Below are positions 37,060 to 50,272 of a stretch of DNA of 64,000 nucleotides, one piece after another. Source of the DNA: Odontesthes bonariensis (lineage: Eukaryota > Chordata > Actinopteri > Atheriniformes > Atherinopsidae). The position numbers were made by a program, and so were the translations under genes. Location: NCBI RefSeq assembly GCF_027942865.1, contig NC_134526.1:9332284-9396283 (forward strand), read 5' to 3'. Positions within the stretch are counted from its first letter, which is position 1. Every line of letters begins with the position of its first letter. The notes beneath the pieces are model-generated. The model was not told the DNA's origin. It saw only the letters and a list, made by a program, of their open reading frames with translations, and did no database searches.

Positions 37060-39240
37060 TATTGCTTTTTTTTTTGTCACAGAAAAACATCACAATCTCT
37101 TTGTGAGCAAACAGGATCACGTGAATATTTGTAATTCTGTTTTTCTGTGAGTAAAGGGGGAAATGAAGCTAAGGTTAATAGATCTTAACTGACTAAAAGT
37201 TTTTTTTTGTCTGTTGCAGTGGAATTCACTTTTCTGACCAGGCAGAAAAAGCTTTTTCACAGCGTTTTCAGTTTGCTTGATTTAGTGTTTCTAAGGCTTT
37301 AAAAACCTGCCAGCAAACTGTCTTAACTTGCAGAATTTGCTCTCAAACGTTTTTTCGCAGCTGGAGCACCACATGATGCATTGCTTTACCTGCATAGTTT
37401 TACGAAGGATTCTGTTTTTCTCTTGATTATCAGACATTTTTCTTACACCTCACACAACTCAATTTACATTATATGCTGGTATAAGAAACTTTTCCGATAT
37501 TTTTCTGTGGTGTAATCAAGTCATGATCAGATCTAATATTTGGTCATATTCCTTAGAGATAGAATGTGAGTGGCTTACTGCACGTTGCCTTTCATTTCTC
37601 CTGCTTGTCTCACTGCAGACTACCCCGAAAATTTTGGGACAGCCAAACATCTGGAGGATGCATTCACACAGTCTGTAAAAAGTCATCAGAAAGCACAAGG
37701 TCAGCTTTTTCTTATTCCTCCGCAGAATGCTGGCCTGTGTACAATGCCTCTAAAATGCCATCTGCATTAGGTTGGTGTATCCTCATGAATAGATTTATTC
37801 ACTGGATCAATGTTTGTTTCTTTTTAAGGAATATAGCCCACTGCCACAAGTTGCCATGTCAGGCACTGCTCTTGGGATTCCTCTCACAGCGCCTGTGACC
37901 TCTTTGTACACACAGCTGCAGCACTCAACTTGTTTCCACTGGCAAATTTCTCCATGGAGTGTTTCTTTTAATTTCACAAAAGCACTGTTGGGTCTTAAAG
38001 TTAACCCAGCTGGAACACAGTTCACTCAAGACAACCCCAGTGATCAACAAAACACACAGTGCACAAGATTGTATTTTTACTTGCAAGGGGAGCCGGACGC
38101 TCAAACGACTCCATCCGACTTTCCCTGTGTAGTTCTTTTTATTACACAGCTTAGTTACAATCAGCATACGTAAAACAATCTTGTGAGCAAGATGCAACAA
38201 AGGTTTCACTGGGACATCGAGTTCCTCACGTGTTCAGTTGTTGCACATTCTCCTACATGGGAAGACCAGAGCACCCTGTTTCTCACAGTTCCCTTTAATT
38301 ACTTTGTATCACACTAAGCAAAGTTCACACACTTCATGTCTGTCTATAAAATGTTGTTTACTCAAAATGAAAATCTATATACAGTTTTCCAACATTTCCC
38401 TCCTGTTTTTCATTTTTAGTTACCACGAGTCAACGGCATCCTTTCCATTTCGTATGTTCTCCGGGCAGCTTGGTTGTGAACTAACTGATGAGGATACACG
38501 CAAAGCGAAGTGGTCAAAAAAAGAGTGAAAGCACATGTTCATATTATTCTGAATGCTTTCAGAACATTTCTGAGAGTTTTTGAATAGAGATTGTTTTGTG
38601 AAAGGCAGTTAATTTTATAAAGTCAGTTACTACACTGACCTCATAATGCATTCATGTAGTTTAAAGCCTCGCAGACTCACGTGTTCTACAGTATCTATAA
38701 GCTGAAGGTCATCTGCCACCAAAGTGAGAAACAAGATAGGTCTGACAGAAAGTGAAGTGGCATCTCTTCTGTCTTTGGCAATGTTCCTGCGAGTGACACA
38801 ACATCCGCTTGTACAACTGTAATTCCCCTGATGGGACTGCACAGAGGTTCTGCTCTCAAGCGATCAAACTCAAACATACCAGCTGATTACAAGAAGAGGA
38901 CAACACAGACTGTTTAGCGAGCAGAAAGGCCTTCATTTCCAGTTATTATTTCTTCCTGCACCGGACCCTAAACAAAAGATGCAAACACTTTATTTGGCAC
39001 GCATGTTGGATTTTATTAGATTTTTTTTTGTAGGAAAATAGGCCCCTTTTCACATGCGAATCAACTGTTTGAAAACAGAATATGAAAAAAATCTATTCCA
39101 GATGATACTTGAATGGCACTCAAAGAAATGTGCATTTTACAAAATGCATAGAAAAACACACAAATACACAGATACATGTATGAATCATCATCAATTTGTA
39201 CTGGTAATGCAACTGATTTCATTGTCATATCCAACATGAT
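37060..39240 (+). pseudogene. Duplicated segment, copy 2, with exon-like pieces of an unrecognised gene
   Basis: This aligns with 26900-28180 but is longer. Exon-like pieces: 37619-37698 after a CACTGCAG acceptor, reading DYPENFGTAKHLEDAFTQSV, then KSHQKAQ, before a GTCAGC donor; 37829 onward after TTTTTAAG, reading EYSPLPQVAMSGTALGIPLT; and 38420-38528 after CATTTTTAG, reading YHESTASFPFRMFSGQLGCE and ending in WSKKE-stop. The phases of the pieces do not join cleanly, so I regard it as a decayed or misread gene. I do not recognise the protein. Sequence from about 38080 to 38400 has no counterpart in copy 1 and may be an insertion. Confidence 0.45.
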
Positions 39241-42200
39241 TGAAACATGTAGGGGAACAACACGGCCTTGTTACAGTCTTTCTTCTGAACACTGAAGATG
39301 GACATTGTGATATCCCCGATGAATTGATCCAAAACAAACCTATTTATCTCACTGTGTTAATATACAGCACAGAGATAAATCACAAAAGGAGTAGTCTGTG
39401 AATCAATTTGTTGAGAACACAAAACAGACAATCAGCAAAATAAGGCTCCTCGGCTCCTCCAAGTGCCTTTGATGCAGTTTTCAACAATGTTTTGGCCTGC
39501 TTGAAAACAACCAATAAGAGCCAAAGGGAGTCTTTAACTGGTGCCAATCACTGACCCTCCTGTAGTTCTACAGTTGTCTTCACATGCATGATAGCTCACT
39601 CTGCAGGGTACGCCTTTGGAGACAGAGCCAAGCACAGCAAAAAGGGAGGGACCAGCAGGTTTTCTTTGTTCAAATTTTCAAGCCAAGGTCATCTTCTTCT
39701 CAAGCTTACCAAATTCTGCTTTCAACTATGACTAATCCTGCTGTACTCACACCTATATAAATTTGATGAATATATTTCTCACAAATTCCTCATTCTGAGT
39801 TAGCGAGGGACAAGGATTTGTTTTAGTTTCCCATGGTGTGTGTTCTTTTTATTATAAGTGTAGAAGTAGAAAATCCTTGAAGAATCGAACGCAATGAAGT
39901 GTATGGGCCAAATATGCTTAATAATAAAGGGGATTTGCCTCTTTTAGTGATCAGCTTTCAGTATCCCCACAGCTATAATATTAATGATCACAACAATGTA
40001 AGAAACCAGCATAAACTGTCATAAAGGAAAAGGAAAGCATCCCCTGTTTCCTGCCTAAGATTTCACTTATCAAGGCATAAAAAAACAATGTAGCTCAACC
40101 TTAACACAACATGTTAAATGTGTCATCATTTATTCAACTAAAGTCAAAATGTAGAAGCAGTTTGTTAAACACTAATAATTTGGAGTAATTGTTTTCCACG
40201 TGCTGTTAATCTCTCATACCTGTGTAACAATGCTTGATTTTATTAAAGTTTGTGGGCATTTGTTCATGCATGTTAAGGTCCTGTTACAGTATTTTAGTCT
40301 GGTTAAGTCTTGACTTGGCCATTAAAAATAACATGATTATTTTCATTTTCAGACATTATTTTGATGAGCTTTGCAAACCAAAGCTGTGCTGCCATGTTCT
40401 TTTCTGCAAGAAGAGGCTTTCTTCTGCAACTCTTCCAAACAAGCCATGTATTTCTTCATGTCTTTCCTCCTTAGCATTGTGCTAAAACACACCAGAAGGC
40501 GCCAGACCAGCAAACTGACAAAACCTCTGCTTTTATAGAGGTGCTGTTGATGATCAATTAATCAAATGCATTTGATTAGCAGCAGCAGGCTGCTACTTAC
40601 CTGCCTAATTCTTATTTTTTCATAGTTTTTCACACATTGCTTCTGCATAATGGCGTAGCTTTTGTTCAGTGGATAATGTGACAAATGTCATGTGTTGTTT
40701 TTCATCTGAGGTCGTATTTACTTCATTTCAAGATGTAGTGAATACCCGACTAGTCTTATTGAGTCCTGATACACAAAACATTACAAATAAAAGGAGTCAC
40801 TTTTTTCTATTTTTCATGAAATGCAAATAAATCCTTCAGGACAATTAGATAATTGTTAATGATTTAGAATTTTTCCATCTGATAAGGAAAACCCTTTGAC
40901 ACTTTACACACAATATCGTGTAAAATGTGATGAAGCTCAAAACAAACACTGACATTTTAAGCAGACATTGCAGCTCGCACTGTGTTTCCTTTAGTTTCTC
41001 CCTTAAAAGCCCCTCTTACATTTTGGTTTTGATCGGACAGAGACAAAAAGCAGAGGAGCATAAATCTCAGAAAAGATGAAGTAGCTATAAAAGCTATTTC
41101 TGAACAGTGAGTACACTTTCCCTCTTACACATTCTCCTCCTTTTTTTTCTCAGTCCATCACCAAAGAAAGGAGAGCAGGGCAAGACAAGTGCATAACAGC
41201 GCCACAGGGTATTTCTTCTGGATAACGGCTCAAATTCTTTATTTTCACATTAAAAAAAAAACACAGTCGAAGCTTTACACCCTGGCCTAGTTTTGAAGAA
41301 GTGAGGCCAAGCTGCCAGTCATGCAGAATTGAGCAGATGGGGTCTTTGAGTACCCTGATGGCATCTCCCCACGTCACACTTTCTGAAAAATCCCCTCCTT
41401 TAAAGCAAAGTCATCGTCCCGTGGCCCCATCTGGATCTTACTGCTGAACGTCACTTGCCCGTAATCCATTTAGTCTATTTCAGACAGCAGTAAATAGTTG
41501 AGAAACTCTGCTTGCTGAGGGAGAATTTAATGAGGGCTGATTGGCATTCAAGGAGAAAGACTGACAGTGACTGAGAAACTCAGTAAATCACCTGTGGCTT
41601 ATTGGAATTAGAGGGGCGTATGTGGAGTCAGTGTCAATTGCTGTTTCTGGAACAACTGACTGAAGTATTTCTAATGATTTATATCTGTTCTCCAGCTTCT
41701 GGCTGGACTCCGAACATGTGGAGTCTTTCTACAACAGGGCAGAGCAGCTTAAGATTTTCACAGGTGATGTTTTATTCAGCTGAAAAGACTCGACTCTTTA
41801 AAATCAAACTTACTGAATCAGAAAGTGACATTTTTTTTTTTTTTTTAGATGTGTTCCACTTTTTTATTTACCATGATGATACAATTGGGGGGATAACTAT
41901 GCGGTCTATCTTATTGGCTGTTGTTTTTTTATTGTTTGTTTGGCAATGAGCACTTGCTTCGGATGCAGAACTCCAGACCTCGATGTATAGTCTTGTACAA
42001 ATACAATAAAAGCTTTCTTTTCTACACTATTCAATGACAGGAGTCTGCCATTGCAGCCCATTTGAAAAGCTCCGTTAGGGCAAAGCTTGGAATGGTTTGA
42101 GTAATTTGGCACTTTATGACCTTTCTCCAACCAGTCTGTCTCCACACTCACATCTGTTCAGCATATTTCAGAACAATATTGGAAAAGGAGTAACATTTTC

Positions 42201-43912
42201 ATCAAAATTCAGCCCAGAACGTTGCTACATATGTTAAATACTGATACCGCAACACACAAGTAAAAGACTGACTTTTTTTTCTTTCGTCACTGTAGCTGAC
42301 ACATTATAAAAATATACTATGTCATATTTCACATTTTTACAATTGGAAGGCAATTTAAATCACAATAACCATAAATATTCATACAGATAATTCATCTTTT
42401 AAAACATCCTGTTTTCTTTTACTTTATTTAACCAAAAAAAAAAAAAAAAGGTTTTTGTATAAAACACTGGCTTAAACATAAAAATTGACTCCATTCCGGA
42501 GTTTCTTATCTTCAATCCCCATTCCAAAAAAGCAATACGACAACTGTAATACAAAAAAAGGGACTTTTACAAAAGGGTTGACCTCACGTAGGCGTAGTTC
42601 CATGGCAGGAGTAGCATGGCCACAGTATTCCAAAGCTACAAACAACCAGGTTTCATAGCAGCCTCGTGTAAAATCTTGGCAATGACGCTTGCATCACACA
42701 AACAGTGTTTGGTCTCACTATATTCTAGTAATGGCTTTGAACTTTTTCCATTACAACTTGGTGGTAATACAGCCTTGTGTATCTAACAATTAACTTGTAG
42801 TGTTGGGAAGACATGAGTGACATAATTCTTGTCAATAGAAAAGGAACAACACAGCTGTTTAAGGTGTTGCTGGATGCAGGTAGCATCGGCATCAACTTCA
42901 GGTTAAATGAAGCCCCATAAAAGATACCACCAGGGGGCAGTCAACTACAAGGCAGATGGAACAATAGTGAAGCACTGAGTCATTTTGTCCAAGAGCGACA
43001 AAGAGCCGAGAAGAGGGGCTGAAAAGTGGAAGAATAAGGTAGAAAAACTGGATTGCTTATGCACCTTGTGAAAAAAATTTGTTTCTCAGGAATTTAAAGA
43101 TCCACCCGCCGTACTCAGCGGTTCCTGAGTAGGAGCTGGTGTGGCATTGTCGTAGAAAAATTCACAGGAAACAAACACACATTTGAATGCAAAGTTATAG
43201 CATATAACATTGTGAAATGACACGGTAGAGAAAGCCCACATGACAGACAGGACACAGCCTTCAGGAAGATGATGTTCTCACTGCTTCAGGTGCTGCCTTT
43301 GATACATGTTATTGCATGTAATGATGTTCCTTTATTTTGTCATAACTGTGCAAAGTCAGTTGCTTTAGCACGCTAGGGCATATTGATGACTTGGCCTCCT
43401 GTATTGCAATGATACTTCATTTAGCTGTCATTGTGTTTTTTTTCTCCCGAGAGTCAGGATCCCGATGTATTAATTGCAGAGGCGCAGACAGAAAATGAGC
43501 TCATCTTAATCTGTGAGATCAAACTACTTTCAAGACAGCCCACTATGACACTGTATTTTTTTTCAAAGATGAAATCCTTGCAAAAGGGTCAACAGGAAGA
43601 CAAGACAAGACAAGGTCAATAAACTGCTAAAGGACTCGAGGAAAACGAGACCTGTAAACAATAAACTGCAGCCAGCATAGTTTGTGTGGGATTGATGTTT
43701 CAAGGTAGACAGTGATGGCCCAGACAAAACAAACTGTCAGCTGCAACATCACATTTCCATGTTTCACACACCTCTACACAAACATACATCTTCTCCAGCT
43801 TTCAGGATTCTTGAAGGCACAGTGGTGCTTGAATATCCAAGAAAGATTGCAACAGCTCCTCATCCAGTCTGTAACATATAGATGCTTACAGTACGTGTCA
43901 CTGTTTCTGGGT
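39241..43912. other. Non-coding region, includes the gjc1 3' UTR/flank
   Basis: No protein gene is recognised. A sequence around 40340-40640 (GGTGCTGTTGATGATCAATT, then TTTGATTAGCAGCAGC) resembles a common fish dispersed repeat, but I cannot name it. A poly-A run lies at 42434-42449. The gjc1 3' UTR extends leftward from 43912; a minus-strand AATAAA (TTTATT at 43331-43336) is one candidate polyadenylation signal. Confidence 0.45.
42925..42943 (+). promoter_or_regulatory. CTCF-like motif
   Basis: TACCACCAGGGGGCAGTCA closely matches the vertebrate CTCF core (CCACCAGGGGGCGC), with one core difference. A second, weaker match (CCACTAGGGGGCAAT) lies near 34930 inside the solo-LTR-like insertion. 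Occupancy cannot be judged from sequence. Confidence 0.45.
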
Positions 43913-45370
43913 TTAAATCCATACAGAGGGCTTGCCCTCTCCTGATTTGCTGCTGCTGCTGTTGCTGCTGCTGCCTCCTCCACTGCTGCCTCCTTTCCCG
44001 TGCCTGACTCTATGCTTGCGCTCTTTCTGAGGCTGAGGCTGAGGCTGTGGTTGGGCCTGGATGATGTTACTCTGGGGTTTGTCATCCTGGTTATCTCCAA
44101 GCTGCTCCTCTGCCCGGTGCTGCTGACTGTAGGCCTGGATGGCCGCTTCCAGTTGCTCATGAGCTTGCTGGATCATGTCTTTGTTGAGAGCCACACGGGC
44201 TTCTCCTCCAGTGGGGAAATTGTCCTCATTGCTACCAAATTGCTGCTGTTCCTCTTGGGCAATGTTAGCCCTGTTCTGCTTGCATGCCATCTTAGCATTG
44301 CTAAGGTCCGTGTAGGGCATCTGTTCTGGCTTCACCACAATGTTGTACCCAGGTGGAGCCGAGGGGGTGTTCCATGAAAAGGGGTATCCAACGTAATCTG
44401 CAGTACCATCTCCACCCACTCCCCCTTCAGAACCTACCTCAGGCCCTGTTCCCCCAGCAGATCCCTCCCCACCACCGTTGGTGCCCAGCAAGCCCAGTTG
44501 ATACTCGTCTTCTTGAGGTGGGGAGCGTCGACGGCGAAGAATGTCATAGATGGAACCAATGCCCAAATGAAGCATCTCCCAAACATTGAGAGTGAGGCAA
44601 AGGATAGTAACACCATACATGATACGCAGGAAGATAGTTTTCTCTGTAGGTCGTGAGACAAAGCAGTCAACACTGTGGGGACAGGGTATCCTCGAGCACA
44701 CAAACACTGGTGTCACACGGAAGCCGTACAGCAAATACTGGCCTGCAAGAAAGCATGCCTCTAGCATTGTCCGAGTCACCAGCTGCAAAACGTAGACCCG
44801 CATCAGCCCCTCATCCTGGATACGCTTTCGCCCATCATGCCGGATCTTGGGTCTTGGTGTAGGCTGCAGGGGATCTCGTGGCCTTTTTGGTGGCTCGATC
44901 TCTGGCACCTCATAGATCATGGGATCATCCTCCTGGTCCTCCTCGGTCTCCTCAATGCCTCGGTGCTGTCGTGCTCCAAAGCAGATTTTCCTGGGTTTTC
45001 TTTGTGTGTAGCCACCTCCTCCAGTTCTCACTGCAGCAGCTCCAGTTCCCCCTTTTGCTTCATCTAATCGTGCAATCTTGTTGACAGCGTAGCCCATGTA
45101 CATGAGAGAGGGCATTGCCACCAAGATGATTTGGAAGACCCAGAAACGGACGTGAGACAAAGGAGCAAAAGCGTCATAGCAGACATTCTCGCAACCTGGC
45201 TGGCCTGAGTTGCAGACAAACTTGCTTTGTTCGTCGTAGTAGATGGACTCTCCCCCAACGGCAGTTAGGACAATGCGGAAGACGATGAGCACGGTGAGCC
45301 ACAGCTTCCCCACGAAGGTGGAGTGGTTGTGGATCTCCTCCAGCAGCCGCGTGAGGAAGCTCCAGCTCAT
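43913..45370 (-). CDS. gjc1: Gap junction gamma-1 protein (connexin 45), 485 aa, single coding exon
   Basis: The protein starts [20 protein letters not shown], nearly identical to mammalian connexin 45, and forms intercellular channels in heart, vascular smooth muscle and neural tissue. Four membrane segments lie at about residues 20-40, 77-97, 190-215 and 246-268. The first extracellular loop has C53-x6-C60-x3-C64 and the second C225-x4-C230-x5-C236, the connexin disulfide patterns. [10 protein letters not shown] in the cytoplasmic loop and [15 protein letters not shown] in the tail match the family. It is longer than human GJC1 (396 aa) because of Gly-rich (296-322) and Gln/Pro-rich (438-448) insertions and a Ser/Gly tract. 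The C-terminus SVWI is a PDZ ligand (ZO-1). A CTTTCTGCAG acceptor (exon starts 45424) shows a 5' UTR intron. The antisense frames across it are shadows. Confidence 0.96.
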   Translation of the reverse strand: MSWSFLTRLLEEIHNHSTFVGKLWLTVLIVFRIVLTAVGGESIYYDEQSKFVCNSGQPGCENVCYDAFAPLSHVRFWVFQIILVAMPSLMYMGYAVNKIARLDEAKGGTGAAAVRTGGGGYTQRKPRKICFGARQHRGIEETEEDQEDDPMIYEVPEIEPPKRPRDPLQPTPRPKIRHDGRKRIQDEGLMRVYVLQLVTRTMLEACFLAGQYLLYGFRVTPVFVCSRIPCPHSVDCFVSRPTEKTIFLRIMYGVTILCLTLNVWEMLHLGIGSIYDILRRRRSPPQEDEYQLGLLGTNGGGEGSAGGTGPEVGSEGGVGGDGTADYVGYPFSWNTPSAPPGYNIVVKPEQMPYTDLSNAKMACKQNRANIAQEEQQQFGSNEDNFPTGGEARVALNKDMIQQAHEQLEAAIQAYSQQHRAEEQLGDNQDDKPQSNIIQAQPQPQPQPQKERKHRVRHGKGGSSGGGSSSNSSSSKSGEGKPSVWI

Positions 45371-45424
45371 GGTGTCGCTGGACAGTGGGGCAGACAGTGT
45401 CCCTCTCTCACCTGCTCACAGACT
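45371..45424 (-). other. gjc1: gjc1 5' UTR part of the coding exon, with upstream acceptor
   Basis: On the minus strand TTTACTTTCTGCAG|AGTCTG is a strong 3' splice site, with a pyrimidine-rich tract just before the AG. It lies 54 bp upstream of the ATG. Connexin genes typically carry the whole coding region in one exon with separate non-coding first exons. Confidence 0.65.
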
Positions 45425-48400
45425 CTGCAGAAAGTAAAGATGGAGAAAAAGGTATGGAGGATGAGTTCACAATTAAAGCTTCGACTTGAATATCTGAAAC
45501 ATTTCATTATATGGAAAAATTTGTCCACATTTTTTTGGCAAGACTTTGGTCCTGGTGGAAACAGTAATGGTTCTGCAAGTTCAGCAGAGAAGATGTTGAA
45601 GAGGTTGACATAATAATCATGTTAATCAAAGTGAATGTTTCTCTTTGAGCTCAATCAGTACACATTGCTCATATTGCTCTGTTGCTCCTTGCAGCTCAAA
45701 TACTCACAGTAAAATCAGCTCAGTGCCACAGCAAGGTTGCTGTCAAGTTGGGGATTTTTAGGGAATTAGAAGACCAAACAGGCTGGAAAGAGGATATCAG
45801 TATTAAAAAATACCATCATGCAGCACTGAGAAAGCTGCAAAATAATCCAAATAGAGAATTTGCTATCAATAAATACGCACATTTCTTTTAGAGGAAATAA
45901 ATCCTCTTAGTGAGCCTTCTTCTGAGTGAGGTGCAGTTTTCAGGCTTGTGTTAACTTTACTGGTTTGTTCTGGTTGGGAGGTAAATGGTATTGTGCTCTA
46001 ATGTGTAAATGTGCATTTTCAGAAGAGGGACGTGTTGCCTATATAGGTTAGATTTGGGCTCCAGGCACTCCATCCACACCAGCAGAATCAGCAGGTAGCC
46101 GGACACAAACCATTGAAGCGGCATTTCAGACAGCAGACCCACATTAGCTCAGGCAGTGGAGCTGAACCCAAACAGTACAGTCCCTCAGGGCAGCTTTGGT
46201 GATGAATATGACACCTCCTCAGAACTTTCTTCCTCGTGAAGAAGCAATAATGCATGGCTTATTGTTAGCTTGACTGAGAGGAAAATTCAACCATGAATAC
46301 TGGCTTAGGTTAGGGTTTAAAGGCCTTCCGGGGACAATATCCTTAGCAAGCAGGTTGCGAGCTTAGAGCTGCAATAAGAAGGGAAATCAAGCTGAAGCAG
46401 AGAAGTAGGAGGTCCCAGCCCTCTGCTTTGTGTCTCCAGTAAGAGCAGAGAGGGTGGGAATGTTTCAAAGAGGGCTTGCGATAAAACATGTGTCGAGTAT
46501 TGATCACTCTGACCATATAAGGACATACCAGAGACACAGGAGATGTCAGGAATCCTTTGTGAGCATGTACACTCAAGCATGTGAGCGTGCAACAGCTGAA
46601 ACCGAGCACAATCTGCTGGTCAGAGGAAGCAGTAAAATCCTCTCGGAAAGCAACCTCGGACTGCGGTGACCGACATGTAAGCAGGACATGGCCGGAGCAG
46701 AACAAGAGACCCCCACTAGCAAGGTTCAAAGAAGTGTCACTCCATGGTCAGGCTGTCTGACTTTCCCACTTTACATCACAGCATTTCTCAACTCCCCGAC
46801 TTCATAACTCTTCCTGGTCTGCATGGATGTCCTTTAGGTAACAATATCCAGATTCACTTACAGACAAACAGGCACCAACAAAGTATAAACTGTTTAATGT
46901 CTGGACCAAAACAATTACTGTATTTTTTCTTCTTTTCATTTCTATCCTATCTACTTAAAGCATTATGATTATATTTAATTACATTTGAGTTATTTATCCT
47001 TTTTTTGCTATATCAATTTATCTAGTTTTTTTTCAGGTCCTTTAAAAGTCACATATTTTTTGTCCTATATGGGATTAGTCATATACTGCTGTTTACTACT
47101 GCTTTTACCATTATTGAAAGAACTATTTACATTCTTTACATAGGTAGAAGCATGAAATCCATAGACTATATGGTCACCCACTGTCCATCGCCACCGGGGA
47201 ATTTTTGTGGAGCTGAAGAGTGAAGCTTAAAGCCTGACTTGACAAAAAAATATAATCTTTTGGATCCTATTATCTAGTGATTATTTTCAGCACACTGATC
47301 ATAAAGAGTGAGTGTCGCTACTGACAGTTTCATTGACTTTGATGAGAGAAGTAAATGCTTTCTGAAGTCTATTAGAGCCAGTGATGTGTTGGAGTCAACA
47401 ACTAGAGATCATGATTGATAATGCACTTGAACACACTTCTGACTGACTTTTAAGAGTGAATATAAAAATAATACAGTCTATGATTAAAACCACTCTGCTC
47501 AAGAGCTCTGACACACGTAGAAGTCCTGCATTGAAAATGCAACTTATGTAAAAGTCAAAGTACTCATCAAAGAAATAAAATGTCACCTGTGGCTGTTATA
47601 TATATATAAAAAAAGCCCTTTCAACTCTTTTTTAAAAGTAAAACTGTGCTGCCATATTGACCAGAACAGGAGAAACAAACTGTTTTCAGATTTCATTATG
47701 ATTACTCATTATGGTAAAATAAATTTTCAGCTACTAATGATTTATTTGAATCTGCTTATAAATTTATCCACTAATCAGTTGAATGTTATCATAAGAACTC
47801 TAAATGATTATCAACATAGTCATATGCTATTTTCAATCATTCAGCTCATTTATTCAACTGATTCTTTCAGCTATTTCAGGTGATTCATTTGCCACAAAAC
47901 ATCAAATTATTCAATCATGTCACTCTGATATGCAGTAGTGTAGAAGGAATAACTTGCATTAAAATGAAAGCCTTAAGTAAAAAACTGATTCCTAAAATAT
48001 ATACTAAAGTCTGCTACTATACTTTACCCTATATGATACCTGAAAAACATAGTGGTGGCATCATCACTAACATTTAAACAAATATTCTATAGTTTTATAC
48101 AATCTGCATGCAAGCATGCAACCTTGACTTTTCCACGTTTTTGTGTATTTTCAGAAATGAACCTTTACAAATTCACGGGTCATGGAGTAACTCCAACGTT
48201 TCATTTGCTGATGCCTTGTTGGGTTCTAAGATGGTTCGTGGACCTGGAACACTCCTTCCTGCCTCTCAGTTGCCTGGGTTTAATACTGCTGCTACCTCAG
48301 CCACATATAACCTGGCATTTTGCCTTCTCATCCCATCTATGTCTGCAGGAGCAAGTGGGGCAGTTAGGGGTAAGAAGCCGACTCTGTGCATTAAGTTACA

Positions 48401-50230
48401 ACTGTGAGTCAGCCTCCTGAGCAGCACCAGACAGACAAAGCCGGCAAGCGTTCTGTCTGTTACTTTGATATAAGGAACGAACAGCAAATTGGTGTAAATT
48501 ATGTCACAGAAGGAAACGTCAAAAAGCATCAGACTTTATCTCAAGTTAACCACTTCCTACATAACCATCAAGCCGAAAAAAGTGATGAAGTGGACATCAA
48601 ACTTGGTCAAACTACACTAGTCTGAACTCAAAGAACTCATAGCCCTAACTGTAAAAGGTCAAAGGTCAACAGATTTGTTCCTGAGGGGTGAAATCTGCAC
48701 ATCGGGACCTTGTGCACTGACTCAAATAGATAATGCTCCATTTACAATCAGCATCACTCCGGGAATCCCCTCAGTCACTGGCTTTAATCCCTCAGGACCT
48801 GCTGAGAGTGTGCCAGATGTAGTACAAAGACAGACTCCCAGATGGGCAGACACACTCACACGTGTAGAAGCTTGAAAAAGTATGAGGAGTAAAGTCACAA
48901 TGTCCCTGCGTGCACAAGCTGCATGACAACGACCATTTAACTGGGGTTAGCTGAGGTTCTCCTTACTTACTGCAGTGACTCATGGTGAGGACATGCCTTT
49001 CCAGCTGCCGTGGCCTTGAGAGCGTGGAGGAACACCAGGAGAATGAGTCCATGATGGAACAAACCCAACCTGAGCACGGGGCAACTGCAGGTATGTGGCA
49101 TTGAATTGCGTAACTGTAACATGTGCTGTTTGTGCATGCATCATCTAGAGGCCTTCTGTGCTGCAACAGATAAATGTACAAATGTGCACGGTTCAGTAAC
49201 CCCAGTTTTTTCTTTGTGAGCTCATAAACTCTAATTAATTGGCACAACATCAAACATAACATTTAAGTTACCCATTAGGCCAGATTTACATGTGCACTTT
49301 CATTTACTTTTAATAAGGGGATGTCTCATGCTGCCCAGTTTAATTCTTGGACCATTGCTTCTCTTTAAAAGTGCAGCTTGCAGTAGAAAGTTTAGAATAA
49401 TTCAACCTTTTCCAGCAGCAGTCAAGGCACCAGTCAATAACATCGCCTGACTAATTGTGTGTCTAATTCTCTTAATTCTGTCAATGAGCTGTTTGTGTAA
49501 AAAAATGTATTTGCTCAACTGGTATATGAAGATTCATATATAAGTGCACACAGGCACACACAAAGCCAAGGGCAGTTGTAAGGCTAATAGTTTTATTAGC
49601 TCCGAGTTGAACTCTAATCAAGTGAAGCATACTAATTTGTATATTTATAGACTGATTAAACAGGTTTAACTGCTTGTTAATACTATTTTTCTACTCTGCT
49701 CAAATGACTCTATTTCTGGTCTCTAAACTTAGAAATAGAGAGTGTGATGATAAATACTGATATTTGTCCCCTTGTTCTTTTGAGCTGTTCTTCTCAGACA
49801 ACCACACATTTCTACTAATTCACAAGCCTGCATCCGTCAGTCTGTTACTCTACAAAGTATGAACATCCACAGAAACTCAGGATAGTCAATTCTTGACTTT
49901 GCTTCATCATCATGCAAATGATCAATTAGATCTCTTTCAGTTTTTCTAAAGTGACTGTAAAGATCGTGAAGCTGATACAGTAAAAACCACCGTCAGCACC
50001 CTGACCAGCCGAGATTGATTTGGCTCGTGCTCATGCTGATTTGCTGTTGGACTGCTGCCTTTGAAACACTCCTCATTTACGCTTAACAATTTTATTGGAT
50101 TGTTATTTCCTCCTTTGGTTTCCAACTTGTACTGACTGGCTTGATCAGGCGTTATCCTCAGTATCTTTTATTCTTTACATCTATTTTAATCTTTTTTTTA
50201 TTTTCATATACATATGTATATATACTTATA

Positions 50231-50272
<42 letters not shown>

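Noticed and set aside
43774..45437. Long open frames antisense to or overlapping gjc1, on both strands
   Set aside because: They are shadows of the GC-rich, repeat-bearing connexin coding exon; none shows a domain or splice context.
46317..46729. Open frames upstream of gjc1 (minus) that could be a neighbouring gene
   Set aside because: No domain, no splice structure and overlap with opposite-strand frames; considered chance.
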